Below, in pieces: positions 11,315-24,789 of a stretch of DNA of 64,000 bases. This DNA comes from Prinsepia uniflora. Its lineage: Eukaryota > Streptophyta > Magnoliopsida > Rosales > Rosaceae. The notes under the pieces were generated by a model. The model was not told the origin of the DNA, made no database searches, and saw nothing but the letters and a program-made list of their open reading frames with translations. Both the position numbers and the translations under genes were made by a program. The stretch spans positions 6,110,501 to 6,174,500 of the forward strand of contig CM064873.1 in the NCBI GenBank assembly GCA_032719365.1, written 5' to 3'. Position 1 is the first letter of the stretch; the number at the start of each line of letters is the position of its first letter.

Positions 11315-14279
11315 TGTAATGACCCGTCCCGAATATCAGGATTGAATATTAATTAATTATGGTTTAAAATGACTAATCGGGGATTAGTTGAGTGAAATCG
11401 GACGAATTGTGCAAAATGACCGTTTTGCCCCTAGCGTGGGCAAAATGTTGACTTTTAGTTCGGGCGGTCAAACGGACTTTGATCGATGACTGTGACATAG
11501 TTCAGGACGTCACGAGTTCATAGACAGGCGGCACGCCGAAATCGGAGATTCGACGACGAAGTTGTGGTCACGGGAGCGAAATCGATTAACCGAACGAACC
11601 GGGATTTCGATTAAAATATTATTAAATAGTGAATAGTGATCAGAGTTTGTGAACACTTGGATGAGTGACAAGTGTCACCCATCCCTTGTTTTGAGGCCCT
11701 AAATTGTGGAACATGTTTCCCATTAATCCATATTTTTTAATCATTCCTTATCATGCATTCTTCATCATCCGTCATCTTCATTTCTTCATTTATTTTCTTC
11801 AAAACCATATACCTCAATCCTACACAAACACCTCTCAATCATCATCCATTGCTTATGACCCGTGAACGAAAGTTGGAGAGGATGTTGAGACGAACCCAAT
11901 GGTGGCCACGGTAAGGACCGTTGTGCACGGTGGTCGGAATTTTGGAAGGTAAAACCGTAGGATTCAAATTTTGGGTTTTTAATTTTGATGGTGTTGATCG
12001 ATTCTAAGCTTAGGATGATGTTCTTTGAGCTCTCACGAGCTTGTAGGTGCAATTTGGGACGAATTTGGACGTTGGAGGTGAACGGAATGATGATTGGAAA
12101 TCTGGCCGAAACTTTGATTGGCCATAACTTAAAATCCAGGTACTTTCTGAATTTTCTGGGTTAATATTTGGAATCCTTGGCTCGAGTAGATGGATTTACA
12201 TAGGTAGAACGTCGAATTTGGTTGAGAAACGAGTGAGATATCGAAGTTTGAAGTTTGGGGCATCAATGGAGTTTTCCGGCGAGAAATTCCGGCGAGTTGC
12301 CGTCGAGTTGACTCGGTCTCCGGTGAGTTGACTCGTTGACCGGCGAGTTGACTCGTTGACTCTGACCCGTTGACTTTTGACTGTTGACTTACTGTCCATG
12401 ATGATGTCAGCGTTGACTTTGATGACATCGTCGTTGACTTTTTGGTCACCATTTGACTAAAACTTTGACTCGCGCGTGTGGGCGCGTGGGAGCGTATTTT
12501 TAGGTGGGACCAGGACTATTTTAAGGGTTTCGACGATCTGGATCCAATGGCGGTGGTTTCGGGTCGATCGGAGATCGTTAAGTTAGTCAAATCAAGGGTT
12601 TTCACCTCGGGAAACGTGTACGAGACACGTTGACCTTTCCGGAAAAATTTAGGGTTCTTAATATGGACTTGTATAGGTTAGTAGTAACCTTTGGATATGA
12701 TTTGGACAGGCCAGGATGACCCGAAGAGGTCGGATTAGCCCGAGGAGGCTTATGGCACGCATATCGAGGCGGCAGCTAGGACGGACTGTGAGTGGACTTT
12801 TGGTTTTCTAACCGTGATGCATGCATATATGATTTAAAATGCTTTATTATATGATTTGATATGCTTTGGCATGATTGGTATTTCAATTCGGTGATTTCTC
12901 GATTTTGTGATTATTATATTATTATATTCTGGCACGATTTTCGAGAGATTATGAAATTGGTTAAAAATGATATTGTGGGCGTGAGAACCCAAGTAAATAA
13001 TGATTTTGACTCGGATTTGGAGTTACATGTGAATTTGATGATTTTTGTATTCTCGTGATTTTGTGATTATTTTAATCAGTCTTTCGGGCACGTTTTACGA
13101 GGAACGTGCAAATGATGTTTTGGGCTACGGCCCGAGATTGAAAATGATATTTGGACTCGAATTATGAGTTAGGAGTTGTTTTCATGGATTTACGTGATCG
13201 TGGCAACTCGGGTTTACGGTTGCACGAATTTACGTGAAATTGATATTTTGGGCTTGAGACCCAATGGAATTGTGATTTTGAATGGATTTGTATTTCCATG
13301 TGATGACATGATGATATTGATGATTTTCGGATTTATAAAGTAAATCGGGACTTTGGTTATGTTGGGGCTGAGACCTTGTGTTGATATATGATTTGGTTTT
13401 TAATGCAACTGTTTTTCACTGGTTTTTGTGATGATGATATGTTGCGGATAATTAGGGCTTTCGGGTGAAAATATGTTTTTTCCCCGGAGTGCACCCTGGA
13501 GATAACGCTCGCCTTCGGGATGGAAGTGTTTACCCCGAAGAGGTCACGTAGCACGATCTTTGTCTTGCAGCCCAGGGGAGGCTTGACTCAGATCAGATGT
13601 GCTGGATTACATGGATCGGTAAGTGATGTGTTCACGAGATCCGGATCGTCGGCTGGTGAGGTTTTTCCCAGCGACGGATTGCTGACTGATGATGTGTTCA
13701 CAGCAGCGGATGCTCGGATTTTGAGCGGTCCTTGAGCCTATTGATATGCACGCGTTGCAGGGATAAACGTGACTCAAAGCAACATGATATGGAAATAAGT
13801 CCCGTGGATTATGGAAAATGATTTTGAGGAAACCGTGGTTTAGCGGTTAAAATGATTTAAAGAAACTGTGAACTTTTTGAGATGTTAAACTGATTTGGTG
13901 AACATGAGTTTTTGTGGACCATGGGAAAATATGTTTTGATTTTATCGGTCCACTGTTCATACTTGAATGATTTCATACTATTACTCATGTTTTACGATAT
14001 GCATGCAAGTTTGTGAAAACTGGAGGGTAAAAATGTGTTTTGGTAAATGTATTTATCAAACTTTATTTTGTCCACTCACACCTTTTCTGTTTTGTTAACC
14101 CTTCAGGTCGTGGCGCGTTGATCGAGGCTATTCCAGAGGTGGAGGTATGTGCGGGCACAGGCGCAAAAATTCCCTTGTCTGGCAGGTACTGAAGGGTAGT
14201 TTCGGACTTTCAGTTGACTTGTCAGACGGGAGCAGGACCGGGTACGGTTTTTGACGTCCAGTTGGGACGGGTCCTGTCA
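11315..14279 (+). repeat. LARD1 3' LTR
   Basis: Same length (2965 bp) as the 5' LTR, at a constant offset of 6434 bp with no indels seen. It carries the same palindrome (11659-11684), TTGAC cluster (12308-12469) and candidate splice sites (12788 and 14106). It is followed by TTGGG. Confidence 0.93.
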
Positions 14280-14284
14280 TTGGG

Positions 14285-15330
14285 AGTCCCGGTGACGGTG
14301 ATTAGCTCATGAGAACCGTATGGCACGCAAATCGAGGCGGCAGCTCGAACGGTCTGTGAGTGGACCTTGTTTTCTAAATTGATGCATGCATAAATGTTTA
14401 TTATATGTTTTAAATACTTGTTTGTGATGCCATGAGTGCATTTGGATGTGTGGTTACGTATAAGCACGTATTTCGAGGTTTTGGCCCTATACGGTGCCTA
14501 TACGGGTTTGTATTTCCTTATTAGTTTAAATGAAAGGGATTTGGATTTCCAAAAGGATAAACTCGGGTATGAGACCCATTTGGTTTTGTCTCGGGCATAT
14601 GACGCTATTGATGACCTACGGGTCTGAATCGTGGTCGCGACGGGTGCTATGTGCACGGCGATCGACGATACGACGCTCGCCTCCGAATTGGGATGTGTTC
14701 CTTCTGGAGAGGTCACGATGCACGATATGTGGTCGGGTAGCCGATGGAGGCTCGACTTCGGAGTACGGACGGTTCAGGATATCGATCGATGATGAGTGCA
14801 CCATGATCTTGTGGTGGTTGCGTCAGTTGATTCCTTCACGGCGACATACCAGGATTGAGGGCGGTCCTGGATGGATGGTTGCACGCATCACTATGATCGG
14901 AGTCGTGGATGACCCTTAGATATCGAGCACGGTGCCCAGCTGATGTTATATGTTCGGGCACGAGACCCAGTTAACTTACATTGATGATTTCGGGTCAGGG
15001 GGACCGGGCATGAATATTTATGTTATGTATATATATGTATTCATATACCTTCCTTTACTTCTATTATCTCCTCCAAGGAGGGTCGTTGGCCTGGGTGGAC
15101 CCCGGAGTAGTCACGGAGCACCAACTGAGTGTAGTCGCCCCCAGTTGGGTTCCTTACTCTCAGGAAGGCTTGGATCGTAACCTCAAGACGGGTCATTGGT
15201 CCACGGACATTGACCTTGAACTTTGAGAGACTTGGGTTTGAGACCCCCGGTAGCACGCGCGTAGCTTTGGAAACCGTGACATGATTGGTTGTGTGAATTA
15301 TATGTATATATGATATATGATATGATATAT
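14285..15330 (+). repeat. Solo LTR, segment 2 of 3
   Basis: The middle part of the interrupted solo LTR. It starts AGTCCCGGTGACGG and carries the CTGTGAGTGGAC motif (from 14354) and ATGCATGCAT. It ends in a TATATGATATATGATATGATATAT stretch where LARD2 inserted. Frames here are not gene-like. Confidence 0.85.
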
Positions 15331-18215
15331 TGACACGACCCATCCCAATCCCCCAGGGATTACCATGGAATGTGTCATGCTCCCGTCTGACAAGAGGTGT
15401 CAGACAAGGGATAACCTGTTGCCACTGCCCAACCGGGCTTCCAGAGTGCGTAAGGATCGATGGAGGAGGTGTGCGATGCTCAAGTCTCTGCTGCAGTCGC
15501 ATCCGGAATCAACCTGAAGGGCATTAAAAACAAAAGCTGTGAGTGGACGAAAATAAACAAGTCTGTTTAAAACATTTATAAGACATTTATGCCCCCCAGT
15601 AAAAGCATACGCATGCACCAAAAACCAATTTTCACATATTTATTTAGAAATAACCATTAGGGCCTTAGCCCGGAAACCAAAGCATAGTTTCAAATTCCAA
15701 AAGTCAATCCAAGAGTTATTTCATAAATCCAGTAATATGAACCATAAGGCATATAATAAAACCATAACCATAATTTTAGCCACTGCACTATACACTCCAA
15801 TCCGACATCCCTAATGTCTGACGTCTAATAAGGTCACAATCACAAGGCTACGCGTGCCACTTGGGTCTCAATTTACGAGTTCAATCCCCGAACCCCGTTC
15901 GGGTACAGCATCCCCGATGCTTAGCGTCATAGACGCTGGACGTTCTAAACGTCCGTGACCTCTCCGGGGTACCTCATCCAGAGGAGACAGTATCATATGG
16001 ATGGATCTATACAGTGCAGTACCAAATACATTAATTTATTCCATTTTAGGGTCCCCGACCCGAAATCACATGAATAAATCAACTGGGCCCCTGGCCCGAT
16101 TTCATAAATTAACTGGGCCCCTGACCCTAACTGGGCCCCTGGCCCGATTCATAAGTTAACTGGGCCCCTAGCCCGATTTCATAATTCAACTGGGCCCCTG
16201 GCCCGATTTCATAATTCAACTGGGCCCCTGGCCCGATTTTACTTTATCAAATCCGTAACCGTTTCATGAAATCATATCCAACCACATTTATGGAAATCGG
16301 TACAAATCCAGAAAATCTCGATTTACGTGCAAATACGTAAATCACCTCGAAATGCGTGAAATAATTTAAATTCACCGATATCCAAAGTAAATCATTTAAT
16401 CATAATTATAACTATCATGAAACAGTTATGCATGCATCGAATTTATAAAACCAATGTCCACTCACAGACCGTTTAACCGAGCGCCTTGATACGCGTGCCA
16501 TAGGCCTTCCCGGGCCACACCACTATCACCGGGACTCCCAATCCTGTTCAAATCACATCAGAGGATTACTAACCTCATCATTAACATCCTATACAAGTCC
16601 CGTAATTTTTCCGAATTTTTAAGTATTTTTAAACTGGATTAAAAACCTTCGGACATCCCGAACAATATCGAAACGGGATCCGAATGACACGAAACCAACG
16701 CCAAAATGTTCGTTACATTGTATAGGACAAAAGTCATGTTGGAAGTTTCCCCAAATTACCTTTCACGCGCCCCCACGCACCGGTTGAACTCCCTGCGCGT
16801 GAAACCCACGCGCCGGGTACTGTTCATCATCGTCCAGCCCGTATGTCTGTAAAATGGGTCGCCGTGATTCGCGGGCCAACCCGACTGGTTCTCAGTCATT
16901 CCTCGATCATTTTGGACGAGGTTTTCACCTACAAGATCGTCCAAGTTAAACTAAGGGTTCTGTAGAATCAAAAACTAGGAAACACGCCTAGATCGTACCT
17001 TCTGGATCGAGAAACTCACGGCCAACATTCCTCCGTCGACTGCTCTCAGCTCCGACCACCATTCCCTTCGAAAACGATCCCAAAAGGCTCGTCTCATCCT
17101 CTAGATCATCATCCTGGTCACTAGATCGATCAACACACCGTAAAATCCAAGCTGCCATTTTTATACCCGAAAACGGACTCACGGGTTTGGGGCTTACCTC
17201 GTCGCCGTGGTCACCACCGTGGCCACCACTATGCCCAGTTTGACTCCAGGAACTCCATTCACCTCACCAAAACGATCAAACACCACCCCACATCGACTTC
17301 CAATCTCTGAGTTTCGGACCTCTCTGTTTTCCCTCTCCGTCGCCAACCCCGCCATCTCCCACCGTCACCCGGCTCACCACAGTCGTCCCTCCGTCAACAC
17401 CAATGGTTGTTCACTCCCAAGCACAAAGAAGATGGGCTGGCGTGAGTGTGTGTTCAAATTCCTTCACGGGCAGAGGAAGAATGAAAATGAGGAAGGGATG
17501 TATTTGATGGCTATTCGAATCAAACAGTGGACAGTGAGGATGGCAACATCACAGGAGATGGAGGGCTGAGATTGAAGGCAGAGATCAGATAAATGGCCCA
17601 GATTAAAAGTTGCACAAAGTGGGAATTCTTTATTATTTAATTCCTAAGAATTTAATCCAATCCCACCAATCCAGATCTGAGTCCATAATTAAAGGTTAGT
17701 GGTCCATGTGTCCCACTCAGAATCCCAGACCAATCAGAAAACGCCATGTGTCCCTACCTCGTAATGCGTGCAAATCGAAACCAAACTTCCGTGACCCATA
17801 ACTTCGTCGTCGAATCTCCGATTTCGGCATGCCGTCTGTCATTGGATTCGTATCGACGAGACCTACGTAACGGTTCTTGGCCCTCGGCCATCGGACATCC
17901 TGGTCAAAAAGTCAACATTTCCCCTTATTTCGTCCAAATTACGAAAATGCCCTTGAACTTCCGTACATCATAACTTTCACCACGGACATCGGAATCGAAC
18001 GTGCCACATGTCTATGAACTCGTGACGTCCCAAACTACGTCACGGTCATTGGTCAAAGTCCATCTGGCCATCCGAATTAAAAGTCAACGTTTTGCCCACG
18101 CCCAGGGGCAAAACGGTCATTTTTCACAATTCGTCCGAAATCACCCAACTAATCCCAGATTAGTAAATCACAATTAAATATTATTGAATCCCGATATTCG
18201 GGACAGGTCGTTACA
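15331..18215 (-). repeat. LARD2 LTR, left copy (3' LTR)
   Basis: On the plus strand it starts TGACACGACCCATCCC and ends GGACAGGTCGTTACA, both ends near-complementary. GTCCACTCAC (16456-16465) and CTGAAGGGC (from 15514) are the candidate splice sites read on minus. It carries six tandem GGGCCC-type hairpin units at 16080-16240. Confidence 0.9.
16031..16245 (-). repeat. Hairpin-unit array in LARD2 left LTR (six GGGCCC-type units)
   Basis: Tandem units of about 25 bp, each with a short inverted repeat such as GGGCC-CCT-GGCCC, followed by CGATTTCATAA. One preceding unit is GGGT-CCCCG-ACCC. The right LTR has five GGGCCC-type units instead of six. Confidence 0.8.
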
Positions 18216-18228
18216 ACCTTCCATCCTT
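18216..18228 (-). other. LARD2 polypurine tract
   Basis: On the minus strand AAGGATGGAAGGT directly precedes the LTR start at 18215. Confidence 0.8.
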
Positions 18229-21200
18229 AAAGAATTTCGTCCTCGAAATTACCAATAACCTTATTCCACAACCACCTCGTGGAAAACAATCCGACTTCAC
18301 ATCTGTGTACACTTGTACACCCACATACTGGGTCAACACCAGCCTCGTCTGTACCCAGACATCCCATCACAGTCTACGTCATAACAACAACACTAGACCA
18401 CCTCGAGTGAACATAATCACTTGATCCGCGATAAAATCGCTTAACCATTTAACTGACTCCTTCAGCTAAACAGTTCCCTTCCATTGCCAATATATCCTTA
18501 CATTTGCTCCCATTGGGAGTCACCAAATCTCATTTGTCAGTCCACGCTGACACCACCAGTCAAACTGTCACCGCTAAGCTTTACCACCCTAGTAAAGCCC
18601 CAACCATCAGCCAGTTAGTGACAACACCACGCACTACATCACTCTCGATGTAGCGTAAGATCAACCACATGATCTCAATTCGCAGGGCAAGCCCAATCCT
18701 GCGATACATATCAATCTCAATATCCATAATCGCCAACTCCCTCAGCGAACCAAGACGCTGGGAAATCACGGTGTGATCAAGTCACACAAGGCTACTCGTG
18801 GTTACTCTGACCACCAATTCACTCATCCTGAGTGTACGTATACCGTCAACTTACTCAATCAAGTGGTGTAACTGGAACACAATGAATACCAACCCAGCAG
18901 TGATCACACATCTCGATAGTAGGGTTCAACTAGCCAACCATGGCTAAGAGCACCTGCTCATACAATCACTGAACCCGACAAAATCACTCTGCACAGCGCA
19001 CAGTATCCAATGTCCAGTCCACAACACAGCCAAACAAATGATATCGGAACCAAGCCGATTACCAACACGTTTAACCACACACCACGAGTACATCCCATGT
19101 ACCGCCGTTAGGCATAACTCAGCCTAACCAGTATCAATCATCGTACAACGTACCCTGTACGTACATCAATCCATCAATCCGCCTACAACCACCCAGGTCA
19201 TAGCCAAACACGTTCTAGTAACGAAGTACATTTGCCCAAACCAACATGAGACAAAACGAACTCCACCCGTCATCTAGTTCCAATTCTGAATCCGAATCCG
19301 CAATTTCGTAAGAAATCCCGAATCTGAACCCAAACATCATATTTTTATTCCATGTCCAAATCCGAATCCGAAATCATTATTCCGTAAGCTAGCATTGGAA
19401 TAATCATTCCGCACCCAAATCCAGTAAACCACTTTCGAGCTTCGCAATCGAACCCTGAATCGTCACCCAGAGATTCGATTCCAAAACCCAAAATCTCGTT
19501 TACGTCCACCAAGACGTAACAAAACCGAACCTATCGGTTGCCTGTCCAAAACACTCGATTGACTTCATAGGGAAGCCAATCCCAATATTCACACGTCAAA
19601 GGTTGACAAAATCCGACCACTTCGGAAACCTACTCAACCGAGTAACAACCATACGGACTCCACTCCGAAAAGAAGTTCAGTCCCGTCATTTACGACTCAC
19701 ATTCCAAGGTAAGAGTGATAAACTCTCATCCAATCTGGATCATCATGATCACGATCCAGATCCATCACTATGTCACCCGACAAGTAATATCACGATCCTA
19801 GATCGTCACATCGTCCAAAGTCGACAACATCACAAATAAGATCCACCTAGGATCCACACATGCTCGCATAGCTAACAATCCATCTGAAAGCTGATCGTAG
19901 GGTCTTACACCCTCATTGAATCATTCGTCAAATTTCCCTTGGTGGAAAGGTGACCCCGCATTTCACCACCAACTCCAAAATCATACACAACTTCTAGTGT
20001 CCAATGACCCCAAGCCAAACATGGGTTCACCCACCAATACACGCTCAACGTACTGGTAGCAACAATCATCATCTGCCACGGCAGGAAATAAGAAGTCAGC
20101 CCCAATGACTTCGGAATACCAATCACCGATGCGGAAACGAGCACTCCTCTCGTCTCCCAATCACAACTCTCCCCGAATCGGGAGTTCCAACCATGTTGGA
20201 AACAGACATACTCCCAATGAGATGTCAAGTCCAACCACTGGACTGCCCACGTCCTTACCTCACTTGGACCACCACGTGTCCAAAATCAATTCATTACTCG
20301 GACCTCACGTCCGCCAATAATCATTTATGCACATACCCTGATTCCGAACGGAATATCCACAACTCTGCCTGGATGTACATACCCAATTGCCTCCCTTTCA
20401 CATCTCAACCTTTACAGGTTCAATCCTCAGGTTCCAAGTGATTCACAATCACAAAATCCCAAATCAATACCACGAATGGTTTTCATCGACTTTTCCAATT
20501 TCAATAATTTCCTTGTACTCTCAGGGGATATAAGCAGTACACAATCTTACCAATCTCGGAGTTGACAACAACCCCCCAAATCCACCAATTCTCATGACAT
20601 AGGGAACATCATCCCTAGATTCCTCAAGTTTCAATCATACCGTTTTATCCGTTCATCACTTGTCATCATAAATCTGTTGGGACTTAGCCCAACACGACAC
20701 AACCTCCACTGGATCCCATCCAGTCCAAGACTCAATCACCACTGAGTCGTAGATACCGATCATATGTCCATCATGACAGAGTCACACCCCAACTGGTGGC
20801 TCATCGTCATCACAATTACTGACACCAGCACCAGCGCTAGTACCAGCACCAACGCACCATCATCAACACTAGTATCAGCACACATGCATCCATACTAGTA
20901 TTGGCATAAAAGTACCAACATACCAACATCCATACATAGCACACGAACATCCATGCTAGCACACTGTGTGCAAAGTTGTTACCCTGGATCTCCGTTCATT
21001 CCGAACGACGATCCCGTAACAGTACTCGTACCCAACAACTATGGGTACCCCCAATTTGGCCATCCACACATCAGGATAATGAACGTTCCCTGAATTTCCC
21101 CTGATCCCCAAGTATTAAAACCACACTAAATACCCTTGATAGCCAGTTATCTTGACACAACTGTCGACCAACAGTCATCGTTGTCAAGATCCGCATCCAC

Positions 21201-21892
21201 ACATCACACTAATATTCGATCCAACACGGAATTCCATATTTTATCTCATAACCGTATCCGTAGATCGAAACCCATAAGACTCACTAGAGTCATCCACATG
21301 GTCATCCCTGACCTCAGTCGCTCGTCGCAGCACAAGTTTTCATTAAAGTTCACTTTCCTGTCCATCAATTTAGGGTTCCAAAATCACACCCTAGGGTTCC
21401 ACCGGACCCAACTGCCTTCTGCAGTAAAATCCACCACCTGACCGACTCCGCGGTCCTGACATTGCATAGACGTCAAATCCAATCCAATCGTCAATTCAAC
21501 GTGGGTTCCATCGTGGGTTCCACCACGAAGGTCATCGGCTAACTCCGATGCACAAACACCCCGTACACTAGCCAACACTACCAGGGTCCATAATTTAGAC
21601 CATTACTCAACTGAGTTTCGTATTTCCAATACATTATTCAAATGGGGTTCCCTGAACCCAGCTGTGCCCAGCATCACAACAATCCATCATCACATGACTG
21701 AACCGACGGTCCCACATTACCAGTTAATCGTATACAACCCCACTTGGGTTGAATCGCGTCATTGCACGGCGTATCGGGCCAAACACACCCTATCCACCAT
21801 TCAAATCCAAAACTATCTATCAGGTTGACAACGGAACTGCAGCCCAAAGAGACATCACACCCTCGACCTTCGCGCACAAGAGAGCAAAACCT

Positions 21893-21904
21893 GCTCTGAT
21901 ACCA
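21893..21904 (-). other. LARD2 primer binding site, initiator-Met tRNA
   Basis: GCTCTGATACCA on plus is TGGTATCAGAGC on minus, two bases from the 5' LTR end at 21907. Confidence 0.92.
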
Positions 21905-21906
21905 CT

Positions 21907-24784
21907 TGACACGACCCATCCCAATCCCCCCGGGATTACCATGGAATGTGTCATGCTCCCGTCTGACAAGAGGTGTCAGACAAGGGATAACCTGTTGCCA
22001 CTGCCCAACCGGGCTTCTAGAGTGCGTAAGGATCGATGGAGGAGGTGTGCGATGCTCAAGTCTCTGCTGCAGTCGCATCCGGAATCAACCTGAAGGGCAT
22101 TAAAAACAAAAGCTGTGAGTGGATGAAAATAAACAAGTCTATTTAAAACATTTATAAGACATTTATGCCCCCCAGTAAAAGCATACGCATGCACCAAAAA
22201 CCAATTTTCACATATTTATTTAGAAATAACCATTAGGGCCTTAGCCCAGAAACCAAAGCATAGTTTCAAATTCCAAAAGTCAATCCAAGAGTTATTTCAT
22301 AAATCCAGTAATATGAACCATAAGGCATATAATAAAACCATAACCATAATTTTAGCGACTGCACTATACACTCCAATCCGACATCCCTAATGTCTGACGT
22401 CCCTGACGTCTAATAAGGTCAAAATCACAAGGCTACGCGTGCCACTCGGGTCTCAATTTCTGAGTTCAATCCCCGAACCCCGTTCGGGTACAGCATCCCC
22501 GATGCTTAGCGTCATAGACGCTGGACGTTCTAAACGTCTGTGAGCTCTCCGGGGTACCTCATCCGGAGGAGACAGTATCATATGGATGGATCTATACAGT
22601 GCAGTACCAAATACATTTATTCAATTCCATTTTAGGGTCCCCGACCCGAAATCACATGAATAAATCAATTGGGCCCCTGGCCCGATTTTATAAATTAACT
22701 GGGCCCCTGGCCCGATTCATAAGTTAACTGGGCCCCTGGCCCGATTTCATAATTCAACTGGACCCCTGGCCCGATTTCATAATTCAACTGGGCCCCTGGC
22801 CCGATTTTACTTTATCAAATCCGTAACCGTTTCATGAAATCATATCCAACCATATTTATGGAAATCGGTGCAAATCCAGAAAACCTCAGTTTACGTGCAA
22901 ATACGTAAATCACCTCGAAATGCGTGAAATCATTTAAATTCACCGATATCCAAAGTAAATCATTTAATCATAATTATAACAATCATGAAACAGTTATGCA
23001 TGCATCGAATTTATAAAACCAATGTCCACTCACAGACCGTTTAACCGAGCGCCTTGATACACGTGCCATAGGCCTTCCCGGGCCACACCACTATCACCGG
23101 GACTCCCAATCCTGTTCAAATCACATCAGAGGATTACTAACCTCATAATTAACATCCTATACAAGTCCCGTAATTTTCCAGAATTTTTAAGTATTTTTAA
23201 ACTGGATTAAAAACCTTCAGACATCCCGAACAATATCGAAACGGGATCCGAATGACACGAAACCAACGCCAAAATGTTCGTTACATTGTATAGGACAAAA
23301 GTCATGTTGGAAGTTTCCCCAAATTACCTTTCACGCGCCCCCACGCACCGGTTGAACTCCCTGCGCATGAAACCCACGCGCCGGGTACTGTTCATCATCG
23401 TCCAGCCCGTATGTCTGTAAAACGGGTCGCCGTGACCCGCGGGCCAACCCGACTGGTTCTCAGTCATTCCTCGATCATTTTGGACGGGGTTTTCACCTAC
23501 AAGATCGTCCAAGTTAAACTAAGGGTTCTGTAGAATCAAAAACTAGTAAACACGCCTAGATCGTACCTTCTGGATCGAGAAACTCACGGCCAACATTCCT
23601 CTGTCGACTGCTCCCAGCTCCGACCACCATTCCCTTCGAAAACGATCCCAAAAGGCTCGTCTCATCCTCTAGATCATCATCCTGGTCACTAGATCGATCA
23701 ACACACCGTAAAATCCAAGCTGCCATTTTTATACCCGAAAACGGACTCACGGGTTTGGGGCTTACCTCGTCGCCGTGGTCACCACCGTGGCCACCACTAT
23801 GCCCAGTTTGACTCCAGGAACTCCATTCACCTCACCAAAACGATCAAACACCACCCCACATCGACTTCCAATCTCTGAGTTTCGGACCTCTCTGTTCTCC
23901 CTCTCCGTCGCCAACCCCGCCATCTCCCGCCGTCACCCGGCTCACCACAGTCGTCCCTCCGTCAACACCAATGGTTGTTCACTCCCAAGCACAAAGAAGA
24001 TGGGCTGGCGTGAGTGTGTGTTCAAATTCCTTCACGGGCAGAGGAAGAATGAAAATGAGTAAGGTATGTATTTGATGGCTATTCGAATCAAACAGTGGAC
24101 AGTGAGGATGGCAACATCACAGGAGATGGAGGGCTGAGATTGAAGGCAGAGATCAGATAAATGGCCCAGATTAAAAGTTGCACAAAGTGGGAATTCTTTA
24201 TTTATTTAATTCCTAATAATTTAATCCAATCCCACCAATCCAGATCTGAGTCCATAATTAAAGGTTAGTGGTCCACGTGTCCCACTCAGAATCCCAGACC
24301 AATCAGAAAACGCCACGTGTCCCTGCCTCGTAATGCATGCAAATCGAAACCAAACTTCAGTGACCCATAACTTCGTCGTCGAATCTCCGATTTCGGCATG
24401 CCGCCTGTCATTGGATTCGTATCGACGAGACCTACGTAACGGTCCTTGGCCCTCGGCCATCGGACATCCTGGTCAAAAAATCAATATTTCCCCTTATTTC
24501 GTCCAAATTACGAAAATGCCCTTGAACTTCCGTACATCATAACTTTCACCACGGACATCGGAATCGAACGTGCCACCTGTCTATGAACTCGTGACGTCCC
24601 GAACTACGTCACGGTCATCGGTCAAAGTCCATTTGGCCATCCGAATTAAAAGTCAACGTTTTACCCACGCCCAGGGGTAAAACGGTCATTTTGCACAATT
24701 CATCTGAAATCACCCAACTAATCCCAGATTAGTAAATCACAATTAAATATTATTGAATCCCGATATTCGGGACGGGTCGTTACA
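21907..24784 (-). repeat. LARD2 LTR, right copy (5' LTR)
   Basis: Starts TGACACGACCCATCCC and ends GGACGGGTCGTTACA. It has a 10-bp insertion near 22400 relative to the left copy and one fewer hairpin unit at 22660-22806. Small frames repeated in both LTRs are not genes. Confidence 0.9.
22637..22810 (-). repeat. Hairpin-unit array in LARD2 right LTR (five units)
   Basis: Five tandem GGGCCC-type units against six in the left LTR. One unit reads GGACCCCTGGCCC, where a single change weakens the stem. Confidence 0.78.
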
Positions 24785-24789
24785 TATAT

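Larger units (their letters stand above)
4881..14279 (+). mobile_element. LARD1: young, complete non-autonomous LTR retrotransposon
   Basis: A 9399-bp element with two 2965-bp LTRs (4881-7845, 11315-14279), a primer site, a 3469-bp internal region without gag or pol, a polypurine tract and a perfect 5-bp target duplication. By eye the LTRs differ at only about three positions, which implies recent insertion. It fits the definition of a LARD (large retrotransposon derivative): long LTRs and a long non-coding internal domain. The proteins that moved it must come from elsewhere. Its LTR ends, primer site and polypurine tract resemble those of LARD2 and LARD3. Confidence 0.93.
18216..21906 (-). 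other. LARD2 internal region, non-coding
   Basis: 3691 bp with no retroviral protein motifs. It is homologous in reverse complement to the LARD1 interior (for example 19440-19620 against 9660-9830) and to LARD3. It includes a degenerate CAGCAC/CAGTAC-rich stretch (20821-20960), also seen in LARD1 (8840-8890) and LARD3 (46728-46812), and the conserved GGATCTCCGTTCATTCCGAA block (20986-21006). Confidence 0.85.
15331..24784 (-). mobile_element. LARD2: complete non-autonomous LTR retrotransposon, minus strand
   Basis: A 9454-bp element with LTRs at 15331-18215 (2885 bp) and 21907-24784 (2878 bp), an internal region at 18216-21906, a primer site and polypurine tract in minus orientation, and TATAT on both sides (15326-15330, 24785-24789). 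The LTRs differ by dozens of substitutions plus small indels, including one unit of a tandem array, so it is older than LARD1. It has no coding capacity. Confidence 0.92.

Noticed and set aside
10581..11319. Two frames of about 100 codons in the LARD1 interior
   Set aside because: Not preserved as frames in LARD2 or LARD3 and without recognisable motifs.
15041..15502. 153-codon minus frame spanning a solo LTR and LARD2
   Set aside because: It crosses the insertion junction at 15330/15331, so it cannot be an ancestral gene.
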